Shown in pieces: positions 22,401 through 34,315 of a stretch of 64,000 nt of DNA. The notes below the pieces were generated by a model. The model ran no database searches and was not told the DNA's origin. It worked only from the letters and a program-made list of their open reading frames with translations. The stretch is from Zygnema cylindricum (Eukaryota; Streptophyta; Zygnematophyceae; Zygnematales; Zygnemataceae). The stretch lies in NCBI GenBank assembly GCA_037447655.1, contig JBBHKE010002250.1:27438-91437 (forward strand). Direction: 5' to 3'. The first letter of the stretch is position 1. Every line of letters begins with the position of its first letter. The translations under genes were made by a program, and so were the position numbers.

Positions 22401-24847
22401 GTTAGCGGTAACAGTTTGTGTAAGTTAGGTAACAAATGTTGTTAGCGGCAACATTTTGTGTAAATTAGGTAACAATTACTGTTAGCGCTAAAAGTTTGTG
22501 TAAAAAGGGTAAAAATTCCTATTAGCGCTAACAGTTCGTGTAAGTAAGGTAACAATTCATGTTAGAGCTAACAGTTTGTGTAATTAAGGTAACAATTCCT
22601 GTTAGCGCAAACAGTTTATGTTATTTAGATAACAATTCTTGTTGGTGATAACAATTTTTGTTAGCGCTAACAGTTTGTGTAAGATAGGTAACAATTACTG
22701 TTAGCGCTAAAAGTTTGTGTAAAAAGGGTAACAATTCCAGTTAGCGATAACAGTTTGTGTAAGTAAGGTAACAATTCTTGTTAGAGCTAACAGTTTGTGT
22801 AAGTAAGGTAACAATTCCTGTTAGCGCAAATAGTTTATGTTATTTAGATAACAATTGTTGTTGGCGATAACAATTTTTGTTAGCGCTAACAGTTTGTGTA
22901 AGATAGGTAACAGTTACTGTTAGCGCTAACAGTTTGTGTAAGTTAGGTGACAAATGTTGTTAGCGGTAACATTTTGTGTAAATTAGGTAACAATTACTGT
23001 AAGCGCTAAAAGTTTGTGTAAAAAGGGTAACAATTCCTGTTAGCGCTAACAGTTTGTGTAAATAAGGTAACAATTCTTGTTAGTGCTTAAAGGTTGTGTA
23101 AGTAAGGTAACAATTCTTGTTAGCGCAAATTGTTTGTTGAAGTTAGGTAACAATTCTAGTTAGCTCTAACAATTTGTGTAAGAAAGGTAACAATTCCTGT
23201 TAGCGCTAAGAGTTTGTGTAAAATAGGTAACAATTTTTGTTAGCACTAACAGTTTGTGTAAGTGAAGTAACATTTCCTCTAGGGCTAACAGTTTGTGTAA
23301 TTTAGATAACAATTCCTTGTTAGCGCAAACAGATTGTCTAAGTTAGGTAACAATTCTTGTTAGCGCTAACAGTTTGTGTAAGAAAGGTAATAATTCCTAT
23401 TAGCGTTAAAGTTTATGTAATATAGGTAACTATTCTTGTAAGCCCTAACAGTTTGTGTAAGTTAGGTAACAATTCCTGTTAGCTTTACAGTTTATGAAAT
23501 TTAGGTAACAACTCTTGTTAGCGCTAACAGTTTGGTTTTTAGATAACAATTACTGTTAGCGCTAACAGTTTGTGTAAGTTAGGTATCAATTGTTGTTAGC
23601 GCTAATAGTTTGTGTTCATTAGGTAACAATTCCTGTTAGCGCTAACAGTTTGTGTAAAAAGGGTACAAAATCTTATTAGCGTTAAAAGTTTGTGTAAGTA
23701 AGGTAACAATTCCTGTTAGGGCTAACAGTTTGTGTAAGTAAGGTAACAATTCCTGTTAGCGCAAACAGTTTATGTTATTCAGATAACTATTCGTGTTAGC
23801 GATAACAATTCTTGTTAGCGCTAACAATTTGTGTAAGTTAGGTAACAATTATTGTTAGCCCTAACAATTTGTGTAAGTTAGGTAACAATTTTTGTTAGCT
23901 CCAACAGTTTGTGTAAATTAGGTAACAAAATCTGTTAGCGCTAACAGTTTGTGTAAGTAAGGTAACAACTCGTATTAGTGCTAACAGTTTGTGTAAGTAA
24001 GGTTACAATTCTTGTTAGCGCTAACAGTTTGTTTAAGTTAGGTAACAATTCTTGTTAGCACTAACAGTTTGTGTAAGTTAGGTAACAATTCCTGTTAGGG
24101 CTAACAGTTTGTGTAAGTAAGGCAACAATTCCTGTTAGCGCAAACAATTTTATAAATTCAGATAACAATTCTTGTTAGCGATAACAATTCTTGTTAGCGC
24201 TAATAGTTTGTGTAAGTTAGGTAACAATTATTTTTAGCGCTAACAATTTGTGTAAGTTAGGTAACAATTCTTGTTAGCGCTAATAGTTTGTGTAAGTTAG
24301 GTAAAAATTCCTGTTAGCGCTAACAGTTTGTGTAGGTAAGGTTTTAATTCCTGTTAGCGCTAACAGTTTGTGTAAATTAGGTAACAATTCTTGTTAGCGC
24401 TAACAGTTTGTGTAAGTAAGGTCACAATTCGTGTAAGGGCTAACAATTTGTGTAATTTAGATAACAATTCTTGTTAGCGCAAACATTTTGTGTAAGTTAG
24501 GTAATAATTCCTGTTAGCGTTACAATTTCTATAATTTAGGTAACAATTCTTGTCGGCGTTAACAGTTTGTGTAAGTTAGATAACAATTCCTGTTAGCGAT
24601 AACAACTTGTGTAATTTAGATAACAATTCATGTTATCGATAACAATTCCTGTTAGCGCTAATAGTTTGTGTAAGTTAGGTTACAATTCCGTTAGTGTTAC
24701 AGTTTGTGTAAGTTAGGCAACATTTCTTGTTAGCGCTAACAGTTTGTGTAAATTGGGTAACAATTCCTATTAGTGTTAAGAGTTTGTGTAATTTAGATAA
24801 CAATTCATGTTAGCAATACCAGTTTGTGTAAGTTAGGTCACAATTGT
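19462..24847. repeat. SatA satellite array, block 3
   Basis: 40-bp SatA monomers. This block has a private variant, TGTGTAAAAAGGGTAA or close, at about 20909, 21768, 22498, 22718, 23017 and 23655. A short-monomer marker CAGTTTGG occurs at 20824, 21639 and 23528. A multi-monomer run around CAAATGTTGTTAGCGG recurs at 22433 and 22951 (518-bp offset). Block-private variants show local homogenisation. No genes. Confidence 0.96.
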
Positions 24848-25561
24848 TGTCTTTGGAAAAGCTTTCAGTCTTAGAGAAGCGCAGCAGCGCTGGTGCTATA
24901 CAGCAGAGCAGTGCAGCAGCAGACCAGAGCAGTAGCAGAGCAGCGCAGCAGCGAATCTACAACACAGGACAACGCAACCATGATTATATTTGATATGGTC
25001 CGTACGGACAACGCAGCGTCTAATATTCTTAATGTGATTCTGTACTGGATAAAGCAACTCCGTTAGATATGATTCTAGTCAACTTAGTGGGTAACTCAGT
25101 GGTAACTTAGTGGGTAACTGAGTGGTAGCTTAGTGATAGCTCAGTGGTAGCTTAGTGATAGCTCAGTGGTAGCTAGACATATTCGTGGTAGCTTGGTGGT
25201 TTGATGTACCTCTCAAGTACACTAGTGTTGCCTGTTCAACACAAGTATAAGACTTAGGACTCATAACATATTATGGATCCAGACTTCTAAGTAGTAAAAC
25301 TGCAAACACTTTTTGGGAAACTTCTGAGTATTATATCTTGACTGTTGTCGGGTTAATTGTCCTCAAACTTTAAGAGTTGTCAGTGTTTATGCTACTCTAC
25401 ATTCCGATAGAATTTTCTGAGGTTTGGGTGCTTGTATAAGAATTGGTGAGCACTTGAAAACGGTTGTTTGGTAGGATTCTTGATAGCTTCTGAGAGTGTA
25501 TCATGACTACTTCTACTACTAGTGCTGCTCCTCCACCTGCACTGGTGGTTGTAGAACAACA
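24848..25561 (+). repeat. F2b 5' LTR
   Basis: 714 bp from TGTCTTTGG to AACAACA, directly before the PBS. It is shorter than the family-2 LTRs of 898-902 bp. It holds a CAG-rich stretch (about 24885-24955), the palindrome GTCCGTACGGAC (24998-25009) and an 11-bp minisatellite. The Gag ATG at 25503 lies 59 nt before its end. Confidence 0.85.
25085..25200 (+). repeat. 11-bp minisatellite in F2b LTR
   Basis: Degenerate tandem units of AGTGRTAGCTY, alternating AGTGGTAGCTT and AGTGATAGCTC, preceded by AGTGGGTAACT-type units. It is not seen in the other family-2 LTRs. Confidence 0.8.
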
Positions 25562-26341
25562 GGTTATGGGCCTTTCATCAAGAATTCTTATCTTTTCCGG
25601 TGATAAGTATGTTTACTGGGCGGATATGGTGGAGACACATTTTGAGAATGTCAATCTTTTTGATATATTGGATGGTTCGCTGGATGAATCTGATCCGTCA
25701 TGGTCTAAGAAAAATACGCAAGCTCGTTCTATACTGAAATTTTGTATCTCTGAGGACTTAGCTATGTCTCGGATAAAAATGAAAAAAGCAATTGATATCT
25801 GGAAATCCCTTAAAGTGATTATGAAAAGGCTAATGTGCAGGAAGAGCTTCTATTGGCTGGAAAAATTTGGGACTATAAGTACACTGGCGGTACAATCGCT
25901 GAATATTCTAACAAATTTTGTATCCTCGTAGATGCACATGCTTGTGCAAGTGGGGTGTTTCCTCCGTTTCAACAGGCAGCATTGCTCATGAGGGGTCTCC
26001 CTCGTAGTATGAAAGGAGCATCTGACATGCTCAAACAGAAAGATAAGGCTAGCTGGACTTTACAGTTAGCCATCAATATTTTACTAGAGGAGGAAGCTAC
26101 ATCTAATATTCTCAATGTTGAACAAGTAGAGGCTTTTAATTCAGACTTTGGGAAGAAAGGTCAGTTTAATCAGCAACATAATCAGTTTAACCAGTTAAGA
26201 CAGTTTAATCAGGGTGGAAATAGACAATCAAACAATGCATGTTTTTATTGTAGTGAGAGAGGTCATGGATACAAATTTTGTCCTAAACTTAAACAAGCTA
26301 ACGATACAGGTTTATACAGGCCGGGATGGAAACAAAGTTAG
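25503..26341 (+). pseudogene. gag: F2b Gag with CCHC knuckle
   Basis: Starts with ATG 25503 in the LTR. Residues 1-19 are LTR-encoded, Q-Q-V-M-G-L spans the PBS, then FSGDKYVYWADMVETHF and a helical region to about 25820, where a 1-nt shift moves the frame. It resumes at 25835 (QEELLLAGKIWDYKYTGG, RGLPRSMKGASDML) and runs to the knuckle CFYCSERGHGYKFC (C-X2-C-X4-H-X4-C) and the GLYRPGW tail. Apart from that frameshift Gag is complete. The Asn/Gln-rich stretch before the knuckle matches F2a. Confidence 0.92.
25562..25572 (+). other. Primer binding site of F2b, inside gag
   Basis: GGTTATGGGCC directly after the LTR end CA. It is an 11-nt perfect complement to the initiator tRNA-Met anticodon arm and encodes V-M-G within Gag. 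Confidence 0.85.
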
Positions 26342-26665
26342 TTTTACTAAAGCTTCACGGGGCCTACACCTCGTGGAAATGCACTGTTTTAAGCTTCTTC
26401 CTCACTCTAGGACGAAACTCTGTCAATTTCGGAGGAGGACAACACAGATCTATTCGATATGGCGGCAGCAATGGAGGGCGCGAAGGACCTTGGATGGATA
26501 ATGGATACAGGAGCGTCTGCCCACATGTGTTGGAACAAGGTCATCTTCAAAAATCTGAAAGCAACGCCGGAGAAAAATATTTATTATGCCTGTGGAATGA
26601 GTGTCCAAACTCGTGCTATGGGTGATGTGTCCTTGCTAGTTGATGTAGAAGGAAAAGCAATTTAA
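26342..26665 (+). pseudogene. pol: F2b protease
   Basis: The region from the end of Gag to 26665 holds an acidic linker in a broken frame and then GWIMDTGASAHMCWNKVIF with D-T-G, followed by IYYACGMSVQTRAMGDVSLLVDV. It ends at a TAA (26663-26665), after which the pre-integrase block starts at 26679 (VPDFKKNLFSTSLVESKGF) in another frame. Confidence 0.87.
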
Positions 26666-26678
26666 ACTACTCTTCACA

Positions 26679-28099
26679 ATGTCTTATTTTGTGCCTGACT
26701 TTAAGAAAAATTTGTTTTCTACGTCGTTGGTAGAGAGTAAAGGCTTTGAGGTTAATTTGAAAAATGGTTGGCAGGTTGTTAGTGAAAATGGCAAGGTTGC
26801 GGTTATTGGTACTAGAGATAGTACCAAGATGTATCGCATAGATATGGCTAATACCAAGGAGAATGATGTTTTGTACTCTGATGTTTTGCACTCAGATGAG
26901 TTGTGGCATAAAAGATTAGGCCATGTAAACTATGATAGTTTGAGCAAAATGCTCCTTGCAGGAAAAATAGAGGGTGTATCAATCACACATGAGCCGGTCA
27001 AAACTTGTGATGGTTACGCTTTAGGCAAAATCCACCAATTGCCATTTCCTAAAGAGTATGAGCATCGGTCAACGAAACTTTTACAACAAATTCATTCGGA
27101 TGTTTTTGGTCCGACGAAGGTTCCATCTGCCGTAGGGATGAAGTATATGGTCACCTTCACAGATGATTTCTCCAGGTTTACAAAAGTTTACTTCATGAAG
27201 GTGAAGAGTGAAGTGTTTGGTCACTTCAAACACTATAAAGCATGGGTTGAAAAACTTCATAATTCACCTATTTTGCAACTCAGATCGGACAATGGTGGTG
27301 AATATACATCGAAAGAATTTGAAGCCTTTTTACTCGAGGAAGGTATTAGTCATCTATTGACTATTCGGTATTCACCGAACAAAATGGGGTGTCGGAAAGA
27401 CTAAATAGAACTCTCACGGAGAGCTCTAGGTCGATACTCGCAGATAAAAATGTAGATCCGAAATAATAAGCTGAGGCTCTATATTGTGCAGTTTATATTA
27501 AGAATATGATAAGATCCAGATCGGTAGACACTACTCCTTACGAGTTATGGACAGGTAGCAAACCAGATGTTAGCCATTTCAAATTATTTGGTAGTCAATG
27601 CTTTATCTTGGATACATCTACAGATAGATGGAAAATGGAACCGAAGGGATTACAAGGTATTTTGTTAGGATATGACGATCACTCAAAAGGTTATAGAGTC
27701 TTTGTGTTTGAGAGGCAAAAAATAGTTGTAGCAAGGAATATTATTGTAAAGGATGAGCTTGACTCGATAGATTTATTTAAAATGACAGAGCAGCAAAAGC
27801 AACAAAAGGTACAAGAATATGTCATTTTAGATTGCATGCAAGAAATTATCCCACATATGCGACATTCTCCGGTAGTGACTCCGGAGTCCCTCTCTCTCCA
27901 AGTTCCTCACCAAGTTCAGTTCCAACCGGACCAACAGCGGTCAATCCACAGATATCGCAACCAGCGCAATCAGCGCAATGCGCGGCATCCGACGATCTCA
28001 ACCTCAGAATTTCCGGGGGGAAGAAGATCCAGCAGCCGCTTGCAAGCAAGTTCTCACTTTGCCTACTCGGCAACCACAAGGGAGCCTTTGACCATTTAG
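26679..28099 (+). pseudogene. pol: F2b integrase
   Basis: The first part (26679-27404) has VPDFKKNLFSTSLVESKGF, LWHKRLGHVNYDSL, CDGYALGK (HHCC with the third Cys kept and the fourth replaced by Tyr), IHSDVFGPTKVPSAVG (first Asp), TFTDDFSRFTKVYFMK and SDNGGEY (second Asp), then a frameshift at the QNGVSER position. The second part (27506-28099) has SRSVDTTPYELWTGSKPDV, FGSQCFIL, GYDDHSKGYRVFVFERQKIV and a Pro/Gln-rich linker ending in FPGGRRSSSRLQ. Between them 27405-27505 still encodes LNRTLTESS in another frame. Confidence 0.9.
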
Positions 28100-28793
28100 G
28101 AGGCCTTCTCATCACTTAAACGAAATCACTGGATCGAGGCAGCAAACGACGAAATGAAGTCCATCATGGAGGCTCAAACATGGGAGCTTGTGGACCTTCC
28201 TCCGGACCGAAAAGCGATCGACAGCAAATGGGTATTCAAGGTGAATTTAAATCCCGACAACACCATTCAACGTTATAAGGCCAGACTTGTGGCAAAGGGG
28301 TATAATCAAGAGGAAGGAATCGATTTTAAAGAAACATTTTCTTCGGTTGTAAGATTTTCGACAGTTAGGATTTTGCTGTCTCTAGTTGCTATAGAAGATA
28401 TGGAAATACATCAGATGGATGTAAAGACGGCCTTTTTGCACGGAGAACTAGAAGAGACCATTTACATGCAACACCCTGGAACCAGGAAAAGAGCACTTAG
28501 TATACAAGTTGCTAAAATCTTTGTACGGCCTAAAACAGGCCTCCAGACAGTGGAATCTTAAGCTTGATGAATTCTTGACTAGCCTAGGATTTCAAAGGAT
28601 AAGTTTTGATCACTCTGTTTACGTTCTAAAGGGTGAAAATCGGATAGTGTATATAGCGTTGTATGTAGATGATTTACTATTAATTAGCAAATCAATGGCT
28701 AAAATTAACAAAATCAAAACTGCTCTAAACTCACAGTTCGAGATGAGAGGCAAAATATATTTTGGGTGTTTAGGTAGAGAGGGACAAAAATAA
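28100..28793 (+). pseudogene. pol: F2b reverse transcriptase
   Basis: 28154-28561 has MKSIMEAQTWELVDLPPDRK, SKWVFKVNLNPDNTIQRYK, VAKGYNQEEGIDFKETF and [19 protein letters not shown], then a 1-nt shift. 28509-28793 resumes with LKSLYGLKQASRQWNLKLDE and YVDD at residues 52-55 (about 28662-28673). The frame breaks again after the FEM motif. Apart from two frameshifts the catalytic palm is intact. Confidence 0.9.
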
Positions 28794-29481
28794 GAAAGTA
28801 ATAAAATTGACTCAAAAGGAGGCTATTGGAAACATGTTAGATGAGTACGCAAGATGAGTACGGAATGCGTGGGGCAAAAGGATGTCTAACTCCAATGGAG
28901 GTTCGGTAGAAGTTAGAGGGAGAAGAGACAGAACCAAGTGTCATTGTTAGGGAGTATTTAGAATCAGGGGAGAATGATACTATCACACAAATACGTTACA
29001 GACAGATAGTGGGAAGCTTAATATATTTCATGAATTGTACCCGTCCTGACATTGTTGCAGCAGTCTGGGTACTGAGCAGGAGTGTAGAGAATCCGAGAAA
29101 ATCTAACTTTGATGCAACAAGGAGAGTCTTAAGATATTTAGCCGGAACCAAAGACCTCTAACTCACACTAGGCGGAGGAGAAGTAAAACTGCAAACGTGG
29201 AGTGATGCAAGCTATGGCAACATGTCAAGCCGGAAATCCACCACGAGATTCGTTCTACAAATTGGGAACGGCACTTGTTGCTATAGCAACAAACTTCAAA
29301 AGGTGACAGCACAGTCGACAATGGAGTCAAAATATATGGCAGCAAGCTCGGCCCTCAAAGAACTCTTATGGGTAAAATCCATGTTACAAGAACCAGGATA
29401 CATGCAAATTGGTCCACAAGTGAATTGGTGTGATAACCAGGCTGCCATTGCCATTGCTTCTAACCCGAGTCATCACTTCAT
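28794..29481 (+). pseudogene. pol: F2b RT tail and partial RNase H
   Basis: Fragments of IGNML, YRQIVGSLIYFMNCTRPDI and VLSRSVENPRKS are readable in shifting frames, then RNase H: TWSDASYGNMSSRKSTTRF, CYSNKLQKVTAQSTMESKYM, LKELLWVKSMLQEPG and WCDNQAAIAIASNPSHHF. It is then cut off and continues as SatA, losing the last 40 or so residues. Confidence 0.88.
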
Positions 29482-32448
29482 AAAAATTTAGACAACAATT
29501 CTTGTAAGCATTATTAGTTTGTGAAAGTTAGGTTAATAGTTTGTGTAATTTAGATAACAATTCTAGTTAGCGCTAACATTTTGTGTAAATTAGGTAACAA
29601 TTCCTGTTAGCGCTAACAATTTGGGTAATTTAGATAACAATTCTTGTTAGCGCAAATAGTTTGTGTAAGTTAGGTAACAATTCCTGTAAGCGCTAACGAT
29701 TAGTGTAAGTTAGGTAACAATTGCGGTTAGTGCTAATAGTTTGTGTAATTTAGATAACAATTCCTGTTAGCGTTACAGTTTATGTAATTTAGGTAACAAT
29801 TCTTGTTAGCGCAAATAGTTTGGGTAAGTTAGGTAACAATTCCTGTTAGCGCTGACAGTTTGTGTAATTTAGATAACTATTCTTGTTAGCGCAAATAGTT
29901 TGTGTAAGTTAGGTAACAATTCCTGTAAGCGCTAACGATTTGTGTAAGTTAAGTAACAATTGCGGTTAGTGCTAACACTTTGTGTAATTTAGATAACAAT
30001 TCCTGTTAGCGCAAACAGTTTGTGTAAGTTAGGAAAAAATTTCTGTAAGCGCTAACGGTGTGTGTAAGTTAGGTAGCTAACAGTGTATGTAATTTAGATA
30101 ACAATTCCTGTTAGCGTTACAGTTTATGTAATTTAGGTAACAATTCTTTTTAGCGTTAACAGTTTGTGTAAATTAGGTCACAATTCCTGTTAGCTCTAAG
30201 AGTTTGTGTAAGTAAGGTAACAATTCCTATTAGGGCTAATAGTTTGTGTAATTTAGATAACAATTCTTGTTAGCCTATGAGTTTGTGTATGTTAAGTTAA
30301 TAGTTTGTGTAATTTAGATAACAATTCTTATTAGAGCTAACATTTGTGTAAGTTAGGTAACAATTTTTGTTAGCGATAACAGTTTGTATAAGTTAGGTAA
30401 CAATTCCTCTTAGCGCTAGTAGTTCGTGAAATTTAGATAACAATTCTTGTTAGGGCTAACAGTTTGTGTAAGTTAGGTAACAATTCCTGTTACCGCTAAC
30501 AGTTTTTGTAAACTAGGTGACAATTCCTGTTAGCGGTAACAATTTGTGTAATTTAGATAACAATTTCTGTTAGCGTTAACATTTTGTGTAAGTTAGGTAA
30601 CAATTTTTGTTAGCGATAACAGTTTTTATAAGTTAGGTAACAATTCCTCTTAGCGCTAGCAGTTTGTGTAATTTAGATAACACCTCTTGTTAGCGCTAAC
30701 AGTTTGTGTAAGTTAGGTAACAATTCCTATTACCGCCATCAGTTTTGTAAACTAGGTAACATTTCCTATTAGCGCTAACAGTTTGTGTAATTTAGATTTC
30801 AATTCCAGTTAGCGATAACAATTCTTGTTAGCACTAATAGTTTGTGTAAGTTAGGTAACAATTCCTGTTAGCGTTACAGTTTATATAATTTAGGTAACAA
30901 TTCTTGTTAGCGCTAACAGTTTGTGTAAGTTAGGTAACATTTTTTGTTAGCGCTTACAATTTGTGTAATTTAGATAATAATTCCTGTTAGCGCTAACATT
31001 TTGTTTAAGTTAGGTAACAATTCCTCCTAGCGGTAGCAGTTCGTGTAATTTAGATAACAATTCTTTTTAGCGCTACATTTTGTGTAAGTTAGGTAACAAT
31101 TGTTGTTACTGCTAACAGTTTGTGTAAATCAGATAACAATTTCTGTTAGCGCAAAAAGTTTGAGTAAGTTAGGTAACATTTTTTGTTAGCGCTAACAATT
31201 TGTGTAATTTAGATAACAATTTTTGTTAACGCAAACAGTTTTTGAAATTTAGATAACAATTCCTGTTAGCAATAACAATTCCTGTTAGCGTAACAGTTTA
31301 TGAAATTTGGGTAAGAATTCTTGTTAGCCCTAATTGTTTGTGTAAGTAAGGTAACAATTCCTGCTAGGGCTAACAATTTATGTAATTTAGATAACAAATC
31401 TTGTTAGCGCTATCAGTTTGCGTAAGTTAGGTAAATAGTTTGTGTAATTTAGATAACAATTCCTGTTAGCGCTAACAATTTTTGTAATTTAGAAAACAAT
31501 TTTTGTTAGCCCCAAGAGTTTGTGTATGTAAGGTAATAATTCCTATTAGGGCTAATAGTTTGTGTAATTTAGATAACAATTTCTGTTAGCGCTAATAGTT
31601 TGTGTATGATAGTTATCAATTCATGTTAGTGCTAACATTTTGTGTAAGTTAGGTAACAATTTTTGTTAGCGCTAATACTTTGTGTAAGTTAGGCACAAAT
31701 TTATGTTAGCGCTAACTGTTTGTGTATGATAGGTATCAATTCATGTTAGTGCTAACACTTTGTGTAAGTTAGGTAACAATTTCTATTAGCGCTAACAGTT
31801 TGTGTATGATAGGTATCAATTCGTGTTAGCGCTAACAATTTGTGTAAGTAAGGTAACAATTATTGTGACTGCTAATAGTTTGTGTAAGTGCGGTAACAGT
31901 TCAAGTTAGCATTAACATTTTGTGTTACTAAGGTAACAATTCATGTTAGGGCTAACAATTTGTGTAATTTAGATAACAATTCTTGTTAGCACTATTAGTT
32001 TGTGAAAGTTAGGTTAATAGTTTGTGTAATTTAGATAACAATTCCAGTTAGCGCTAACATTTTGTGTTAATTAGGTAACAATACCTGTAAGCGCTAACGG
32101 TTTGTGTAAGTTTGGTAACACTTCTTGTTAGCGCTAACAGTTTGTGTAATTTAGATAAAAATTCTTGTTAGCGCTAAGAGTTTGTATAAGTTAGGTAACA
32201 AATCCTATTAGCGCTAACAGTTTGTGTAAATTAGGTAACAATTCCTGTTTGCGCCAAGAGTTTGTGTAACTAAGGTAACAATTCCTATTAGGGCTAACAG
32301 TTTCTGTAATTTGGATAACAATTCTTGTTAGCCTATGAGTTTGTGTACGTTAAGTTAATAGTTTGTGTAATTTAGATAATAATTCATGTAAGCGCTAACA
32401 TTTTGTGAAAATTAGGTAACAATTCTTGTTAGCGATAATAGTTTGTAC
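29482..32448. repeat. SatA satellite array, block 4
   Basis: SatA monomers between the broken end of F2b and the TSD of element B. Locally repeated groups include GTAAGCGCTAACGATT with TTGCGGTTAGTGC at about 29680 and 29930, and TGTGTATGATAGGTATCAATTC at about 31720 and 31810. No genes. Confidence 0.96.
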
Positions 32449-34290
32449 TGAAATTCTGTGTCCTCCCTTGGACTACAGAATACAGGAAGCCTCTAGATAG
32501 TATTCAACTAACCCACTTCAAGCCACGACCACTGCTCCCCAAGAAGGCAAACTGACTGTTTGACTGCACCCCTGTGCAGCGTGGACTCCTTTGATTCCGT
32601 AGCAAAAAGAATCACTGAAAACGGCCAACCAGCCGATAAGTTATGAGGCAGTAAAAATTCCAATTTGTTCAAACTCTCAAAGGGAGAGGTGACTACCTAC
32701 CAAAATTTTCTAAGTCCTGATTCTCTCTGTTGAAATCACTAGATTTATGGGAGGTATTTTCTAGGTCTTAATTAAAATAAATTTGAAAAGAAACGCAAAG
32801 GCAGCCTGCCTCCACCTTCTCTCTCTAGCCCCCATACTTGTTGCTGTCACTGAAGGAGAGAGAGGGCCGTGGAGCCATGGCTGCCTTAGCTAGGTAGGGC
32901 TTAAGAGTGATCTAAGTCACTCTCAACCAAAAAGGTTGAGTCTAGCAGGACTCGAACCTCCGACCGGTAGGGCGAGGCATAGCCGCCAACCCTTACCAGT
33001 CTGTCGTAGTAGTCCGTTAGGATACATAGGGCTCAACAGCCATTTAAGCAATAGATAGACTACTAATCGGATTAACGCAATTACAAATAGGGTACATAGA
33101 AACCAGTTGAGGAATGAAAGTACGCACGAAACAAATACACCGGACATTTGTTTTTAACGGCTGGGAATTAAAGCCGGTTTGGATCCAACGGCCCGCACCA
33201 TCACTGGGGTCCCTGAATGGCCGTCTTGGCGGTTTGCGGATGTAACATGACCTATCAACACGTGGCAAGACATCATTCGGAAGCGAGAATCCCGGGGAGC
33301 ATAAGAGCAAGTCCAAAAGAGACAGGCGTCCACTCCATGGCGTTGTCGTACACTAGCCGTACAGAAAGTACATCGGCCATAGTACTTGTTTGTACTAAAC
33401 AATCTTCTGATTGGTTTGTACGTCAGTAGATAGGGGTTGTGAGAGGGGTTTAGAACTTAGAGGATTGAGGATGCAAGCTTATATAAATATTGGCATCTTT
33501 GCCACTTGATAATTAATCACCTGGATAGGCGTTTTCAGTGATTCTTTTTGCTGTGGACCCAGGGGAGTCCAAACTGCACAAGGGTACAGTCAGGTTATCT
33601 GTTTATCTGCTAGGGTAGCAGTTGCTCTCGTTGAAAGTGGGTTAGTCAAAAACTACCTAGAGGCTTCCTCAATTTTTGTCCGAATGGAGGACACAGAATT
33701 GCACTCTCCACGTGGCTCCAGGTCATGCCACGGCATAAAACGCCAAAGTGACCAGTTCGGGATTTCGGCGATGATGTGCGCCTTTGGATTTTATGCGAAA
33801 CGCAATCTTTGCCGTAATAAATACTTGCGCAGCATCTGTTTCGATGTGAAAATAAAATGTGTGGTATCCGTTTTGAATTAGCATCGTACGACGTACTTTA
33901 TAAAACTGAATCTATGTACGCCGTATACAGTTTTAGTTAAATGAATTTTATCCACTCGAACTACATATATATCTATCACATACCATAGCACTTAGCATTG
34001 GCCCTAGTCTATTAGGATAAAGCTGACCGCTACCGGTCAACTTGACGAACCGTAGGTACCGGGATCAAATCTCTGGTCCTTCAAGTATATTTTTAGTAAC
34101 CTACTAAAATAGTTGTCTGTTGAACTAAGGCAGCCATGGATCAACCTCTCTCTCTAACCTTCAGTGACTACAACAAGTATGGGGGCTAGAGAGCGGAGGT
34201 GGATGCAGGCTGTCCGTCCTTTTTATTTTTTCCTTTTATAAAAACATATTTAAACCTAGAAAATACTTTAGAAATCTATAAATTTCAACA
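32449..34290 (-). repeat. Element B 3' LTR, split by a nested LTR
   Basis: The two parts 32449-32727 and 33709-34290 align with the 5' LTR 38623-39635 (1013 bp). The inserted LTR lies between, and the 178 bp corresponding to 38901-39078 is missing beside it. The remainder also has about 26 bp that the right copy lacks. Confidence 0.9.
32728..33703 (+). repeat. Solo LTR of the A type inside the B 3' LTR
   Basis: 976 bp, in sense from TGTTGAAATC to GAATTGCA, opposite in orientation to B. It has TATATAAAT (33480-33488), an upstream ATTGG box and the B-box hairpin in reverse (32934-32991). It is flanked on both sides by CTCTC (32723-32727 and 33704-33708). No internal region is present, so it is a solo LTR left by LTR-LTR recombination. 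Confidence 0.94.
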
Positions 34291-34298
34291 CTCCCCTT
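34291..34298 (-). other. Polypurine tract of element B
   Basis: Sense AAGGGGAG directly before the 3' LTR start TGTTGAAATT, identical to that of A. Confidence 0.9.
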
Positions 34299-34315
34299 AT
34301 TTTCTAGTCTAATTT

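Larger units (their letters stand above)
24848..29481 (+). mobile_element. Element F2b: 3'-truncated copia element, family 2
   Basis: Plus-strand relative of F2a with a 5' LTR (24848-25561), PBS, gag, protease, integrase, RT and most of RNase H. It is cut off within RNase H (NPSHHF) at about 29481 and abuts SatA; PPT and 3' LTR are missing. The left flank ATTGT is SatA. Multiple frameshifts and stops are present, so it is inactive. Confidence 0.94.
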
